Assembly (NCBI GenBank): GCA_015067885.1
Contig: SVLO01000006.1
Span: forward strand, 1-64,000
Origin: Oscillospiraceae bacterium
GTDB taxonomy: Bacteria; Bacillota; Clostridia; Oscillospirales; Oscillospiraceae
DNA length: 64,000 nt
Reading direction: 5' to 3'
This document shows positions 26,478-35,137 of this stretch, one piece after another. The notes beneath the pieces are model-generated. The model did not search any database. It was not told where the DNA came from and worked only from the letters and a program-made list of their open reading frames with translations. The stretch's first letter is position 1; each line of letters begins with the position of its first letter. Made by a program: the position numbers and the translations under genes.

Positions 26478-27338
26478 TTATTTTGACCGCACGGACCGGG
26501 TATATTCCGTGGGAGTCATACCGGTAATGCGGTGGAACACGGTGGTAAAATACTGGCTGGTATTAAAGGACAGGCGCGCGGCAATTTCCGAGAAGTTCAA
26601 GTCGCTCTCCCGAATCATCTTTTTGGCCGCGTCTACCTTCAGGCGGGTGAAATATTCCATAACACCACATCCCATTTGGTCCCGAAAGGTCTTTTTCAGT
26701 ACCGAGGCGGACACGTTGAAGTGCCGCCGGATATCCTGAAAGCGCAGGGCGCACTCCACATTCTTCTCCAAATAGTCGCACACCTGGGCCAGCAGGGCGC
26801 TGTTCTCCGTCTTGGGCAGGGGTTCGGTACGGCGGTTGCCCCGGATGAGCAAAATCAGCAGCTGCTCCAAATACAGGCGCACAAGCTGCTCACAGCCGAA
26901 GGCGCTGTCCTCCGCCTTGCGCATACTGCGAATGTAGGAAAGGCCCAGGGGCGTGGAGAAGGCCTGCTGGGCCTCTTTAATGATTTGGGACAGCAGATTC
27001 CGCTCCTCCGCCGTGCAGGCAATGGACATACCGGCAATATTCATCAGCTCCGGACAGGCGCAGTCAAAGGACAAAATCACCGAGTTTGCCGCCTTCACGC
27101 CGTCGCAGCGGATATTGTGAAACTCATTGGGCTTGTGCAGGTACAGGTGACCCGTGGGCAGGACCAGCTCCTGCGCTCCCGCCGTGACGATGACACTCTG
27201 CTTGTCGGTGTAGACCAGCTCCCAAAAGTCGTGCAGCTCCCCGGAGTGGGCAAAGTCCTTGGTATATTCAAAATAGTGCACCGTATAAACCCCGTCCACA
27301 TGGACCGGACTGTGCAGCAATGTCTTTTTGTAATCCAT
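26478..27338 (-). CDS. AraC family transcriptional regulator
   Basis: A 286-residue regulator with an N-terminal cupin-type sensing domain (FWELVYTDKQSVIVTAG, HLYLHKPNEFHNI near residue 65) and a C-terminal AraC/XylS DNA-binding domain with two helix-turn-helix units (FNVSASVLKKTFRDQMG and LNFSEIAARLSFNTSQYFT). The latter and the GMTPTEYTRS ending match the family signature. It is divergent from the phosphohexomutase gene with about 160 bases between, so that gene is a possible target. Ligand unknown. Start at 27338 rather than the upstream 27404, which lies within the promoter. Confidence 0.9.
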   Translation of the reverse strand: MDYKKTLLHSPVHVDGVYTVHYFEYTKDFAHSGELHDFWELVYTDKQSVIVTAGAQELVLPTGHLYLHKPNEFHNIRCDGVKAANSVILSFDCACPELMNIAGMSIACTAEERNLLSQIIKEAQQAFSTPLGLSYIRSMRKAEDSAFGCEQLVRLYLEQLLILLIRGNRRTEPLPKTENSALLAQVCDYLEKNVECALRFQDIRRHFNVSASVLKKTFRDQMGCGVMEYFTRLKVDAAKKMIRESDLNFSEIAARLSFNTSQYFTTVFHRITGMTPTEYTRSVRSK

Positions 27339-27360
27339 CTTCGTCACCTGCCTTGGTTTT

Positions 27361-27389
27361 ATTCTAACAGACAGGGCCGGGTTTTTCAA
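27361..27389 (-). promoter_or_regulatory. Sigma-A promoter of the AraC-type regulator
   Basis: TTGAAA, 17 bases, TAGAAT on the reverse strand, 22 bases before the start codon. Confidence 0.7.
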
Positions 27390-27501
27390 TCCCATTGCGA
27401 CCAAAATTGTAAAACAACGGACTGGATTTATAACATTTTCATAAAAAAGGTGTGTTATACTTGGATTATCGACAGACCGAAATCAAACAGGAGGAATTAC
27501 T

Positions 27502-28908
27502 ATGATTCAGTTCGGTACCGGCGGCTGGCGCGCCGTCATCGGAGAAGATTTTGTTTGTGACAACGTGCGCAGGGTCGCTGCCGGTATTGTGCAGTTGATC
27601 CGTGCGGAGAACAAGGGGGACAAGCCCGTTATCATCGGCTACGACCGCCGTTTCCTTTCCAAGGAGGCTGCCCAGTGGGTGGCCGAGGTGCTGGCCGCCG
27701 CGGGCATCCGGGTGTGGTTCCTGCACCGCAGCGCCCCCACTCCCCTGATCATGCACACTGTCAAGGACGAGAAGCTGTATTTCGGCATTGAGATCACCGC
27801 CTCCCACAACCCCTCCAACTACAACGGCATCAAGCTCATCGTGGAGGAGGGCCGGGACGCTCCTCTGGAGACCACCCACAAGCTGGAGGGCTTCATCGCC
27901 CAGGCCCAGCCTCAGTTCATCCCCTTTGACCGGGCGGTGGCCGCCGGCACGGTGGAGTATTTGGAAAACCCCTTTAACAAGTTCCTGGACGACATCATCG
28001 CCCTGCTGGACATGAAGGCCCTGCGCAATCGCGGCCTGCGGGTGCTGTTTGACACCATGCACGGTTCCGGTGCCTACCCCCTGATGGTCATCTTCCACAC
28101 CGCCCGCTGCACCATCGACGCCATGAATTTGGATCGGGACGCCTACTTCGGCGGCATGATGCCCGCCCCCAGTGAAAAGAGCCTGACCATGCTGCAGGAC
28201 CGAGTGGTCAAGGGCGGCTACGACATGGGCATCGCCATGGACGGCGACGGTGACCGACTGGGCATCATCGATAAGACCGGCCAGTACGTGGATGCCAACG
28301 AGATCCTGTGTATGCTGTACTACTATTTGGTCAAGTACAAGGGCTGGAAAGGCGGCGTGGTGCGCAACCTGGCCACCACCCACATGCTGGACCGCATTGC
28401 CGAGAGCTTTGGCGAGACCTGCTACGAGGTACCTGTGGGCTTCAAGTACATCTCCTCCAAAATCGACGAGGTGGATGCCGTCCTGGGCGGCGAGTCCTCC
28501 GGCGGCCTGACCGTCCGGGGCCATATCCACGGTAAGGACTCGGTGTACGCCGCCTCTCTGTTTGCCGAGATGGTCAGCGTCACCGGCAAGTCCCCCGCCG
28601 AGATGATGGACGAGCTGCGTCGGCAGTTCGGCACCTTCGTCATGGTGGACGACAACCTGCGTTTCACTCAGGAGAAGAAAGATGAGATCCAAACCACCCT
28701 CATGGTGGACAAGAAGCTGCCCGAATTTGACCGGGAGGTGGTCCGGGTCAGCTACGAGGACGGCTGCAAGGTGTACTTTGCCGACGGCGGTTTCGTCATC
28801 TGCCGCTTCTCCGGCACCGAGCCGCTGCTGCGTATCTTCGCCGAAAGCAGCGAGCGCGCCAGCGCCGAGGCTGCCATCCGTGCTTTCAAGGATATGCTCA
28901 AGGTGTAA
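27502..28908 (+). CDS. Phosphoglucomutase/phosphomannomutase family protein
   Basis: Alpha-D-phosphohexomutase, interconverting hexose 1- and 6-phosphates through a phosphoserine. The 468-residue protein starts MIQFGTGGWRAVIGE, has the active-site serine in ITASHNPSNYNGIK (near residue 97), the metal-binding MDGDGDRLGI (near residue 246), the sugar-specificity loop GGESSGG (near residue 330) and the phosphate-binding RFSGTEPLLRIF loop at the end. All catalytic elements are present. Whether glucose, mannose or glucosamine is preferred cannot be read. The upstream region has TTATACT as a possible -10 but no clear -35, which would suit activator control. Confidence 0.93.
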   Translation: MIQFGTGGWRAVIGEDFVCDNVRRVAAGIVQLIRAENKGDKPVIIGYDRRFLSKEAAQWVAEVLAAAGIRVWFLHRSAPTPLIMHTVKDEKLYFGIEITASHNPSNYNGIKLIVEEGRDAPLETTHKLEGFIAQAQPQFIPFDRAVAAGTVEYLENPFNKFLDDIIALLDMKALRNRGLRVLFDTMHGSGAYPLMVIFHTARCTIDAMNLDRDAYFGGMMPAPSEKSLTMLQDRVVKGGYDMGIAMDGDGDRLGIIDKTGQYVDANEILCMLYYYLVKYKGWKGGVVRNLATTHMLDRIAESFGETCYEVPVGFKYISSKIDEVDAVLGGESSGGLTVRGHIHGKDSVYAASLFAEMVSVTGKSPAEMMDELRRQFGTFVMVDDNLRFTQEKKDEIQTTLMVDKKLPEFDREVVRVSYEDGCKVYFADGGFVICRFSGTEPLLRIFAESSERASAEAAIRAFKDMLKV

Positions 28909-28915
28909 TAAACCC

Positions 28916-28951
28916 AACAAGGGCGGCTCGTATGAGCCGCCCTTGTTTTTT
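28916..28951 (+). terminator. Intrinsic terminator after the phosphohexomutase gene
   Basis: Stem ACAAGGGCGGCTC / GAGCCGCCCTTGT with a four-base loop and six T. Confidence 0.92.
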
Positions 28952-28982
28952 GTGCATCTGTAAAGGGATCTTCACCGTTTCC

Positions 28983-30173
28983 TCAAAGCGTTTTTCTGTT
29001 CGCCCTGTTCAGGATCAGCAAGCCAACTACAAGAAGAATCGGGAATACTGTAGCCACAAGCAAACCTGTTTTCAGATTGCCTCCTGCCAGATCTGAAATG
29101 CTCCCCACCATGGTAGGGCTTACCGTTGCACCTAAATCACCAGCCAATGCCAGAAACGCAAACATTGCCGTTCCGCCCCGCGGGCATTTCTGCGCGGATA
29201 TACTGATTGAGCCGGGCCACATAATACCAACCGCCAGACCGCAAAGCGCACAGCCGGCAAGTCCAAGAATCGCTATAGCAGACAACGACGCCAATAAATA
29301 GCACCCGGCACACACAATTCCGCAAACAAGCATGACCTTCGTCAAGTCAAGCTTTTCGCTGAACATTCCATGCAGCACACGAGCTACGCCCATAAACATC
29401 GCAAATAAGCAAGGACCAGCCAAATCGCCAACCGTTTTAGAAACCCCGATGGCAGATTCGGTAAATGCCGAAGTCCATTGCGTCATCGTAGCTTCCGAAC
29501 CACCCGAACACACCATCAGCAAGATCATTAACCAAAAAATCGGTGTTTTTAACAGCTTGCCAATGCCCATGCTCGCACCATCTTCTATCAGCCGTTCTAT
29601 GGGACAGCTAATAAAGTTAAAGGTGTTATACAGCGGCACCAACGCCCAAATAAACGTAAGAATCTTCCAGTTGTCCACCCCGAACACAGCAAAAAAGATC
29701 GTAGATCCCAAAACAACACCCATGGCGCCCCAACAGTAGAACGAATGCAGCAGGCTCATCATGCCATTTTTATTTTCAAAGGGACAAGCCTCCACAATGG
29801 GACTTACCAAAACTTCAATCAGGCCACTGCCTACGGCATAGAGCACAACCGCAATCAGGATTCCAAGAAAGGGGGTTGGAAACACTTCCGGCAAAATTGC
29901 CAACAGGATAAGGCCCACAAACGATAACACCTGAGAGGCCACGACACAGATACGATATCCCAGTTTGTCCGCATATTTTGTCGCCACAAGGTCGGTAAGT
30001 AATTGCGTAAAATAGAACACCATCGGAATCATCGCAATGTTTTCAAGCGTGATTCCATACGTACTCATAAACGTCAAGAATAGCAGCGGCGAAAAATTAG
30101 CGGATATAGCCTGCGTAACAAACCCAAGATAACAAGCTGTCAATGTTTTCTTATAATTCTTTTGTTCTGTCAT
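28983..30173 (-). CDS. MFS transporter
   Basis: A 396-residue major-facilitator protein with about 12 membrane helices in two halves. It starts MTEQKNYKKTLTACYLGFV and ends in a short basic tail. The sequence around YADKLGYRICVVASQ (near residue 70) matches the loop 2-3 motif region. It resembles fucose/glucose-type sugar permeases, but the substrate cannot be assigned. The gene is visibly more A/T-rich than its neighbours, which hints at transfer. It lies downstream of the rpmF terminator with no strong promoter of its own seen. Confidence 0.85.
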   Translation of the reverse strand: MTEQKNYKKTLTACYLGFVTQAISANFSPLLFLTFMSTYGITLENIAMIPMVFYFTQLLTDLVATKYADKLGYRICVVASQVLSFVGLILLAILPEVFPTPFLGILIAVVLYAVGSGLIEVLVSPIVEACPFENKNGMMSLLHSFYCWGAMGVVLGSTIFFAVFGVDNWKILTFIWALVPLYNTFNFISCPIERLIEDGASMGIGKLLKTPIFWLMILLMVCSGGSEATMTQWTSAFTESAIGVSKTVGDLAGPCLFAMFMGVARVLHGMFSEKLDLTKVMLVCGIVCAGCYLLASLSAIAILGLAGCALCGLAVGIMWPGSISISAQKCPRGGTAMFAFLALAGDLGATVSPTMVGSISDLAGGNLKTGLLVATVFPILLVVGLLILNRANRKTL

Positions 30174-30225
30174 GATAATTCTCCCATGCACAAACAATCA
30201 TTTCGGGGACGAAGCGACAAACTTG

Positions 30226-30264
30226 CAAAAAAGAACACCCGCCGTCCGGCAGGTGTTCTTTTTG
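30226..30264 (-). terminator. Intrinsic terminator after rpmF
   Basis: Stem AAGAACACC / GGTGTTCTT with an inner GCCG / CGGC pairing, followed by TTTTTT on the reverse strand. Confidence 0.9.
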
Positions 30265-30267
30265 TTG

Positions 30268-30456
30268 TTAGTTCGCCTCGTTGACCTGGCCGAACTCACG
30301 GCCGTTGTAGGTCATGCAGGACTTGCACATACGGTGGGGCAGACGGAACGCGCCGCACTTGGGGCAGGCCACGATACCGGGAGCCTTCAGCTTCCACACG
30401 TTGCTGCGACGCTTATCGCGACGAGCGCTGGACACTTTTCTCTTAGGAACCGCCAT
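30268..30456 (-). CDS. rpmF: 50S ribosomal protein L32
   Basis: L32, 62 residues. Starts MAVPKRKVSSARRDKRRS and carries two CxxC pairs (CPKC and CKSC) as in the zinc-binding form. GGAGGTG lies seven bases before the ATG at 30456; an in-frame Met three codons upstream overlaps the ribosome site. It follows the DUF177 gene, the near-universal bacterial pairing. Confidence 0.97.
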   Translation of the reverse strand: MAVPKRKVSSARRDKRRSNVWKLKAPGIVACPKCGAFRLPHRMCKSCMTYNGREFGQVNEAN

Positions 30457-30516
30457 GGTTGACACCTCCTTCGGTTACTTCGTCCCACAGGGGGACCTAT
30501 GGTTGACTTTGACTAC

Positions 30517-31020
30517 TCAGCTTTCGTCATCCAACAGCTGCGCAAGCGCCGCCAACCGTGGATCTACATCGGACTTGCAGGTGCATGGACCGAGGTTCAA
30601 ATCGGCACCGCACCGGCTGCAAAGACCTTTGCAGTCTTCTGAGCATAGGTTTTTGGTATCCATTCCGAGTACAAAGGCCGTGGTTGCCACCTCGTCCAAA
30701 TCCAGCGCGCCGCCCTCCAGCAGGATAATGTCGTCCTCGCTGTCCTCATCCTCCAGCTCGGTGGCCAGAAGACTATCCAGCGAAACGGATTTCTCCGCCT
30801 GATAGGCTTTGCAGCAGCGGTCACAGGTCAAATCCAGCACAGTGGTGGCCGCACCCTCAAGGGTCAGCGCACCGCCGCGGTTGGAAACCTGCCCCTGCAC
30901 CTGAATGGGCCGGGTAATGGGCCGGGCCCCGAAGAAGTCCAAATGGGTGAGATCCAGTTGGAAATCAAAGGGGACGGATGCACCGGGGACATGGATGATT
31001 TTTCGAAGATCCAGCCGCAT
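30517..31020 (-). CDS. DUF177 (YceD-like) protein
   Basis: A 167-residue protein of the DUF177 family, which is cotranscribed with rpmF and in plants is needed for 23S rRNA accumulation. The conserved CDRC motif (CDRCCKAYQAE near residue 67) is present, and the C-terminal half adds a Cys-rich stretch CSEDCKGLCSRCGADLN that suggests metal binding. The middle is very acidic. The role in ribosome assembly is inferred from the family and the neighbour. Confidence 0.9.
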   Translation of the reverse strand: MRLDLRKIIHVPGASVPFDFQLDLTHLDFFGARPITRPIQVQGQVSNRGGALTLEGAATTVLDLTCDRCCKAYQAEKSVSLDSLLATELEDEDSEDDIILLEGGALDLDEVATTAFVLGMDTKNLCSEDCKGLCSRCGADLNLGPCTCKSDVDPRLAALAQLLDDES

Positions 31021-31075
31021 GGTACACCTCTTTCAAGTGGGTCAGACCCTTTGCTCGCGTAATGGTACAGCGAGT

Positions 31076-31104
31076 ATTATAATGAAAAATCCCTCACTTG
31101 TCAA
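31076..31104 (-). promoter_or_regulatory. Consensus sigma-A promoter of DUF177-rpmF
   Basis: Perfect TTGACA, 17 bases, perfect TATAAT on the reverse strand. Confidence 0.9.
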
Positions 31105-31122
31105 ATACTTTTCGCTTTTTTC

Positions 31123-31151
31123 TTGACAATTTTTTGTTTCTGTGGTGGAAT
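31123..31151 (+). promoter_or_regulatory. Candidate promoter of the pseudouridine synthase gene
   Basis: TTGACA, 17 bases, TGGAAT, divergent from the DUF177-rpmF promoter. The -10 is weak. Confidence 0.45.
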
Positions 31152-31191
31152 TTTGCTGTAAGTCTTTACAAAGGAAGGGGGCGACCCTAAG

Positions 31192-32151
31192 ATGAAGGAA
31201 TTTGTCATCGTGAAAAACGACGCCGGACAGCGGTTGGATCGCTGGATGGGCAAGACCATGCCCCTGCTCCCCGCCCCCTTGGCACAGAAATACATCCGAC
31301 TGAATCGGGTCAAGCTCAACGGCAAGGGCGCCAAGCGGGACACCCGCCTGCAGGTGGGCGACGTGCTGCAGCTTTACATCAACGACGAGTTCTTCGACCG
31401 CCCCACTCCGGAAAACGCCTTTCTCTCCCTCTACCAGCCCCAGCTTAACATCGTCTATGAGGACGAAAACCTGATGCTGCTGGACAAGCGTCCCGGCATG
31501 GTAGTCCACCCGGACGAGAGCGAGCGGGTCAACACCCTCATCACCCACATTCAGGCCTATCTCTATCAAAAGCGGGAGTGGTCCCCCTATTGGGAGAACT
31601 CCTTTGCCCCCGCCCTGTGCAACCGCATTGACCGCAACACCGGCGGCATCGTCATCGCCGCCAAGAACGCCGAGACCCTGCGCATCATGAACGACAAGAT
31701 CCAGGCCCGGGAGATAACGAAAAAATATCTTTGCATCACCCTTGGCAAGATGCAGCCCCCCACCGGCCGGCTGGAGCTGTTCCTGCGCAAGGACGAGGGC
31801 AAAAAGCTAGTGGACGTCTTCGACCGGCCCGTGGCCGGGACCAAGACCGCCCTGACCGACTACCGCACCCTGCAGACCAACGGCGACCTCTCTTTGGTGG
31901 AGGTGGAGCTGCTCACCGGCCGAACCCATCAGATCCGCGCCAGCTTCGCCCACAAGGGCCATCCCCTGCTGGGGGACGGCAAGTACGGCCGGGGCGACGT
32001 CAACCGCCGCTACGGCGAAACCCGGCAGGCCCTGTACAGTTACTACCTGCGTTTCGACTTTCCCACCGACGCGGGCAGTTTGGAATATCTGCGGGGCCGG
32101 GAGTTTACCGTGGAGAATGTCCCCTTTGTGCCGCAGTATTTTCAGGGTTGA
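31192..32151 (+). CDS. RluA family pseudouridine synthase
   Basis: Isomerises uridines in rRNA, probably 23S. The 319-residue protein has an N-terminal S4 RNA-binding domain (about residues 12-70, GQRLDRWMGKTM and KYIRLNRVKLNGK) and a catalytic domain with the essential Asp in CNRIDRNTGG (near residue 146), the DKRPGMVVHP motif and LTGRTHQIR near residue 240. RluC, RluD and YhcT-type members cannot be separated by eye. The start has GGAAGGGGGCGA upstream. Confidence 0.92.
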   Translation: MKEFVIVKNDAGQRLDRWMGKTMPLLPAPLAQKYIRLNRVKLNGKGAKRDTRLQVGDVLQLYINDEFFDRPTPENAFLSLYQPQLNIVYEDENLMLLDKRPGMVVHPDESERVNTLITHIQAYLYQKREWSPYWENSFAPALCNRIDRNTGGIVIAAKNAETLRIMNDKIQAREITKKYLCITLGKMQPPTGRLELFLRKDEGKKLVDVFDRPVAGTKTALTDYRTLQTNGDLSLVEVELLTGRTHQIRASFAHKGHPLLGDGKYGRGDVNRRYGETRQALYSYYLRFDFPTDAGSLEYLRGREFTVENVPFVPQYFQG

Positions 32152-32176
32152 AAATCTCACGACACTATGATACAAT
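32148..32176 (+). promoter_or_regulatory. Sigma-A promoter of the lipoprotein gene
   Basis: TTGAAA, 17 bases, TACAAT; overlaps the stop codon of the preceding gene. AAAAAAAGGAG follows before the ATG. Confidence 0.65.
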
Positions 32177-32206
32177 GACCCCATAAATAAAAAAAGGAGT
32201 GTCCCC

Positions 32207-32887
32207 ATGAAAAAGTTTATTTCCCTGATTCTTGCCCTCGTTCTGTCCCTCTCTTTGGTCGCCTGTGGAAGCGAGTCTACTCCCGACCCCGCTCGCACGG
32301 TCGATGCCGTTCTGTCCACCCTGTTCCACGACGACACCACCGCAATGGGCGATCTGTTCGGCTACTCCTCTCGTGATGCGATTTTGGACGATTGGTTTGA
32401 CGGCGACGATCCTCGCGACCTCTTGCTGGACGAGTTTGTTAAGGCTTTTGCCGAAGAGGCTTTATTGGAGGATGATTCCGTCATAACCAATCTGGGCATC
32501 GCTTTCATGGATGCTTTTGCTCGTATCCCCTACACTTGCACCACCGATAGCATCGACGAGGACGCCGGCATTGCCGTTGTTTCCATCACCATCACCCCCT
32601 TCCCCGAGGATGCTTTTGAGGACGGTCTGTCTAGCTATGTGTACAGCAACTACCTCGACGAACTGACCTCCTCCGACGATACTTCCGAATTGTATAATAT
32701 AATTTTCAAGGCTATGACGGAGTACGTAAATCAACTGCAGCCCACCGGTACGCCCACCACACTCCAGCTTTCCTGCGAGTTGGTTGAGGACACCATCAAC
32801 GGCAAGACCCGCTCCTGCTGGATCCCCACCGATTCCGAATCCTTTGGCGAAGAGTTCGCCGCCGCCGCATTCAACTTTAATTACTAA
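32207..32887 (+). CDS. Acidic lipoprotein, function unknown
   Basis: A 226-residue secreted protein. The first 20 residues form a lipoprotein signal with lipobox LVAC, so it should be anchored to the outer face of the membrane. The mature part is strongly acidic and rich in Asp and Ser, with no obvious domain; it could be a DUF5105-like or stand-alone surface lipoprotein, but I cannot place it. It has its own promoter and terminator. Codon use shows more A/T at third positions than the neighbours. Confidence 0.8.
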   Translation: MKKFISLILALVLSLSLVACGSESTPDPARTVDAVLSTLFHDDTTAMGDLFGYSSRDAILDDWFDGDDPRDLLLDEFVKAFAEEALLEDDSVITNLGIAFMDAFARIPYTCTTDSIDEDAGIAVVSITITPFPEDAFEDGLSSYVYSNYLDELTSSDDTSELYNIIFKAMTEYVNQLQPTGTPTTLQLSCELVEDTINGKTRSCWIPTDSESFGEEFAAAAFNFNY

Positions 32888-32910
32888 TTCATTTACGCCT
32901 GTACACCTCA

Positions 32911-32946
32911 AACGCCGCCCGATGGATTCGGGCGGCGTTTTTTCTT
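32911..32946 (+). terminator. Intrinsic terminator after the lipoprotein gene
   Basis: Stem AACGCCGCCCGA / TTCGGGCGGCGTT with a four-base loop and a T run. Confidence 0.92.
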
Positions 32947-32976
32947 TGATATGTAACGGAAAATTTTGCAGATATA

Positions 32977-33005
32977 TTGACATTTTACCCTGTAAATTAT
33001 ATAGT
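32977..33005 (+). promoter_or_regulatory. Sigma-A promoter of the pot operon
   Basis: Perfect TTGACA, 17 bases, TATAGT. Transcription should begin near 33012. Confidence 0.85.
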
Positions 33006-33011
33006 GTAATT

Positions 33012-33123
33012 TGCTATCCGTGAAAGTCCGGCCCCCCGGCAGGGGCGCCCCGCACCCACCGAACCGGACGAATAAATCGAGGGAGCTGACAACCACTTTT
33101 TTGTAGAAACGGGGGACCCGATT
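33012..33123 (+). promoter_or_regulatory. Structured leader of potA
   Basis: About 112 bases of leader. GTCCGG (33027-33032) can pair with CCGGAC (about 33065-33070), enclosing a very GC-rich segment with GGGGCGCCCC. After it comes an unpaired A-rich stretch (GAATAAATCGAG), then CTTTTTTG and GGGGGACC just before the ATG. The arrangement suggests translational or transcriptional control, perhaps by polyamines. No known riboswitch consensus was matched by eye. Confidence 0.4.
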
Positions 33124-34282
<1,159 letters not shown>

Positions 34283-34293
<11 letters not shown>

Positions 34294-35137
34294 GCTCTCC
34301 GGCTTCGCCGTACCCTACGTGGTGTGGATGGCGCTGGTGGTGGTTATCCCCATCCTCATCATGGCTGTGTACTCCGTGACTACGGCGGACTTCGACCTGA
34401 CCGGGGAAAACTTCACCCGGATGGGCGACTACGTGTCCGTGTTCGCCCGCTCCTTCAATTTGGCCATTATAGCTACCGTGGTCTGCCTGTTCATCGGCTA
34501 CCCCATGGCCTATGTTATGGCAAAGGAGGGTCCCGGATTCCAGCGGGTGGCCATGGCCCTGATCATGCTTCCCATGTGGATGAACTTCCTGCTGCGGACC
34601 TATTCCTGGATGTCCATTTTGGAAAACAACGGTCTGCTGAACCAGTTTTTCGATGCCATTCATCTGTTTGATTTGATCAATCACATCTTCGGCACCAATA
34701 TCGAGTATTTTCAAATGATCGGCACCTCCGGCGCGGTGGTGCTGGGCATGGTGTACAACTATCTGCCCTTTATGATTTTGCCCATCTACTCCGTCATCGT
34801 CAAGCTGGACCACTCCCTGCTGGAGGCGGCCCGGGACCTTGGCTCCAACAACGTCACCGTGTTCCGCCGTGTCATCCTGCCCCTGTCCCTGCCCGGCGTG
34901 CTGTCCGGCGTGACCATGGTATTCGTCCCCTCCGTGTCCACCTTTGCCATCTCCCGCCTGCTGGGCGGCGGCACCCACATGATGCTGGGCGACCTGATCG
35001 AGCAGCAGTTCCTTGGCGGCGCCTACGACCCCCATCTGGGCGCGGCCATCGCCATGGTGATGATGGTCATCGTAGTGGTGTGCATGGTGGTCATGAACCA
35101 CTTTGGTGAGGGCGAAGAACAGGCGGTGATGCTATGA
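34283..35137 (+). CDS. potB: Spermidine/putrescine ABC transporter permease PotB
   Basis: Membrane subunit of the polyamine importer, 284 residues with about six helices. The EAA loop that contacts the ATPase is [20 protein letters not shown] (about residues 181-200). The ATG at 34283 lies inside the end of potA, with GAGGAGG upstream; longer in-frame starts fall well inside potA. The stop overlaps the next start by four bases (ATGA), so translation is coupled. Confidence 0.94.

Noticed and set aside
30517-31020. DUF177 Cys cluster as a rubredoxin or transcription factor zinc finger
   Set aside because: The protein matches DUF177 over its length and sits before rpmF, which explains the cluster better.
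33012-33123. RNase P-like GAAAGUCCGG in the potA leader
   Set aside because: Only about ten bases match; the rest of the RNase P core is missing.
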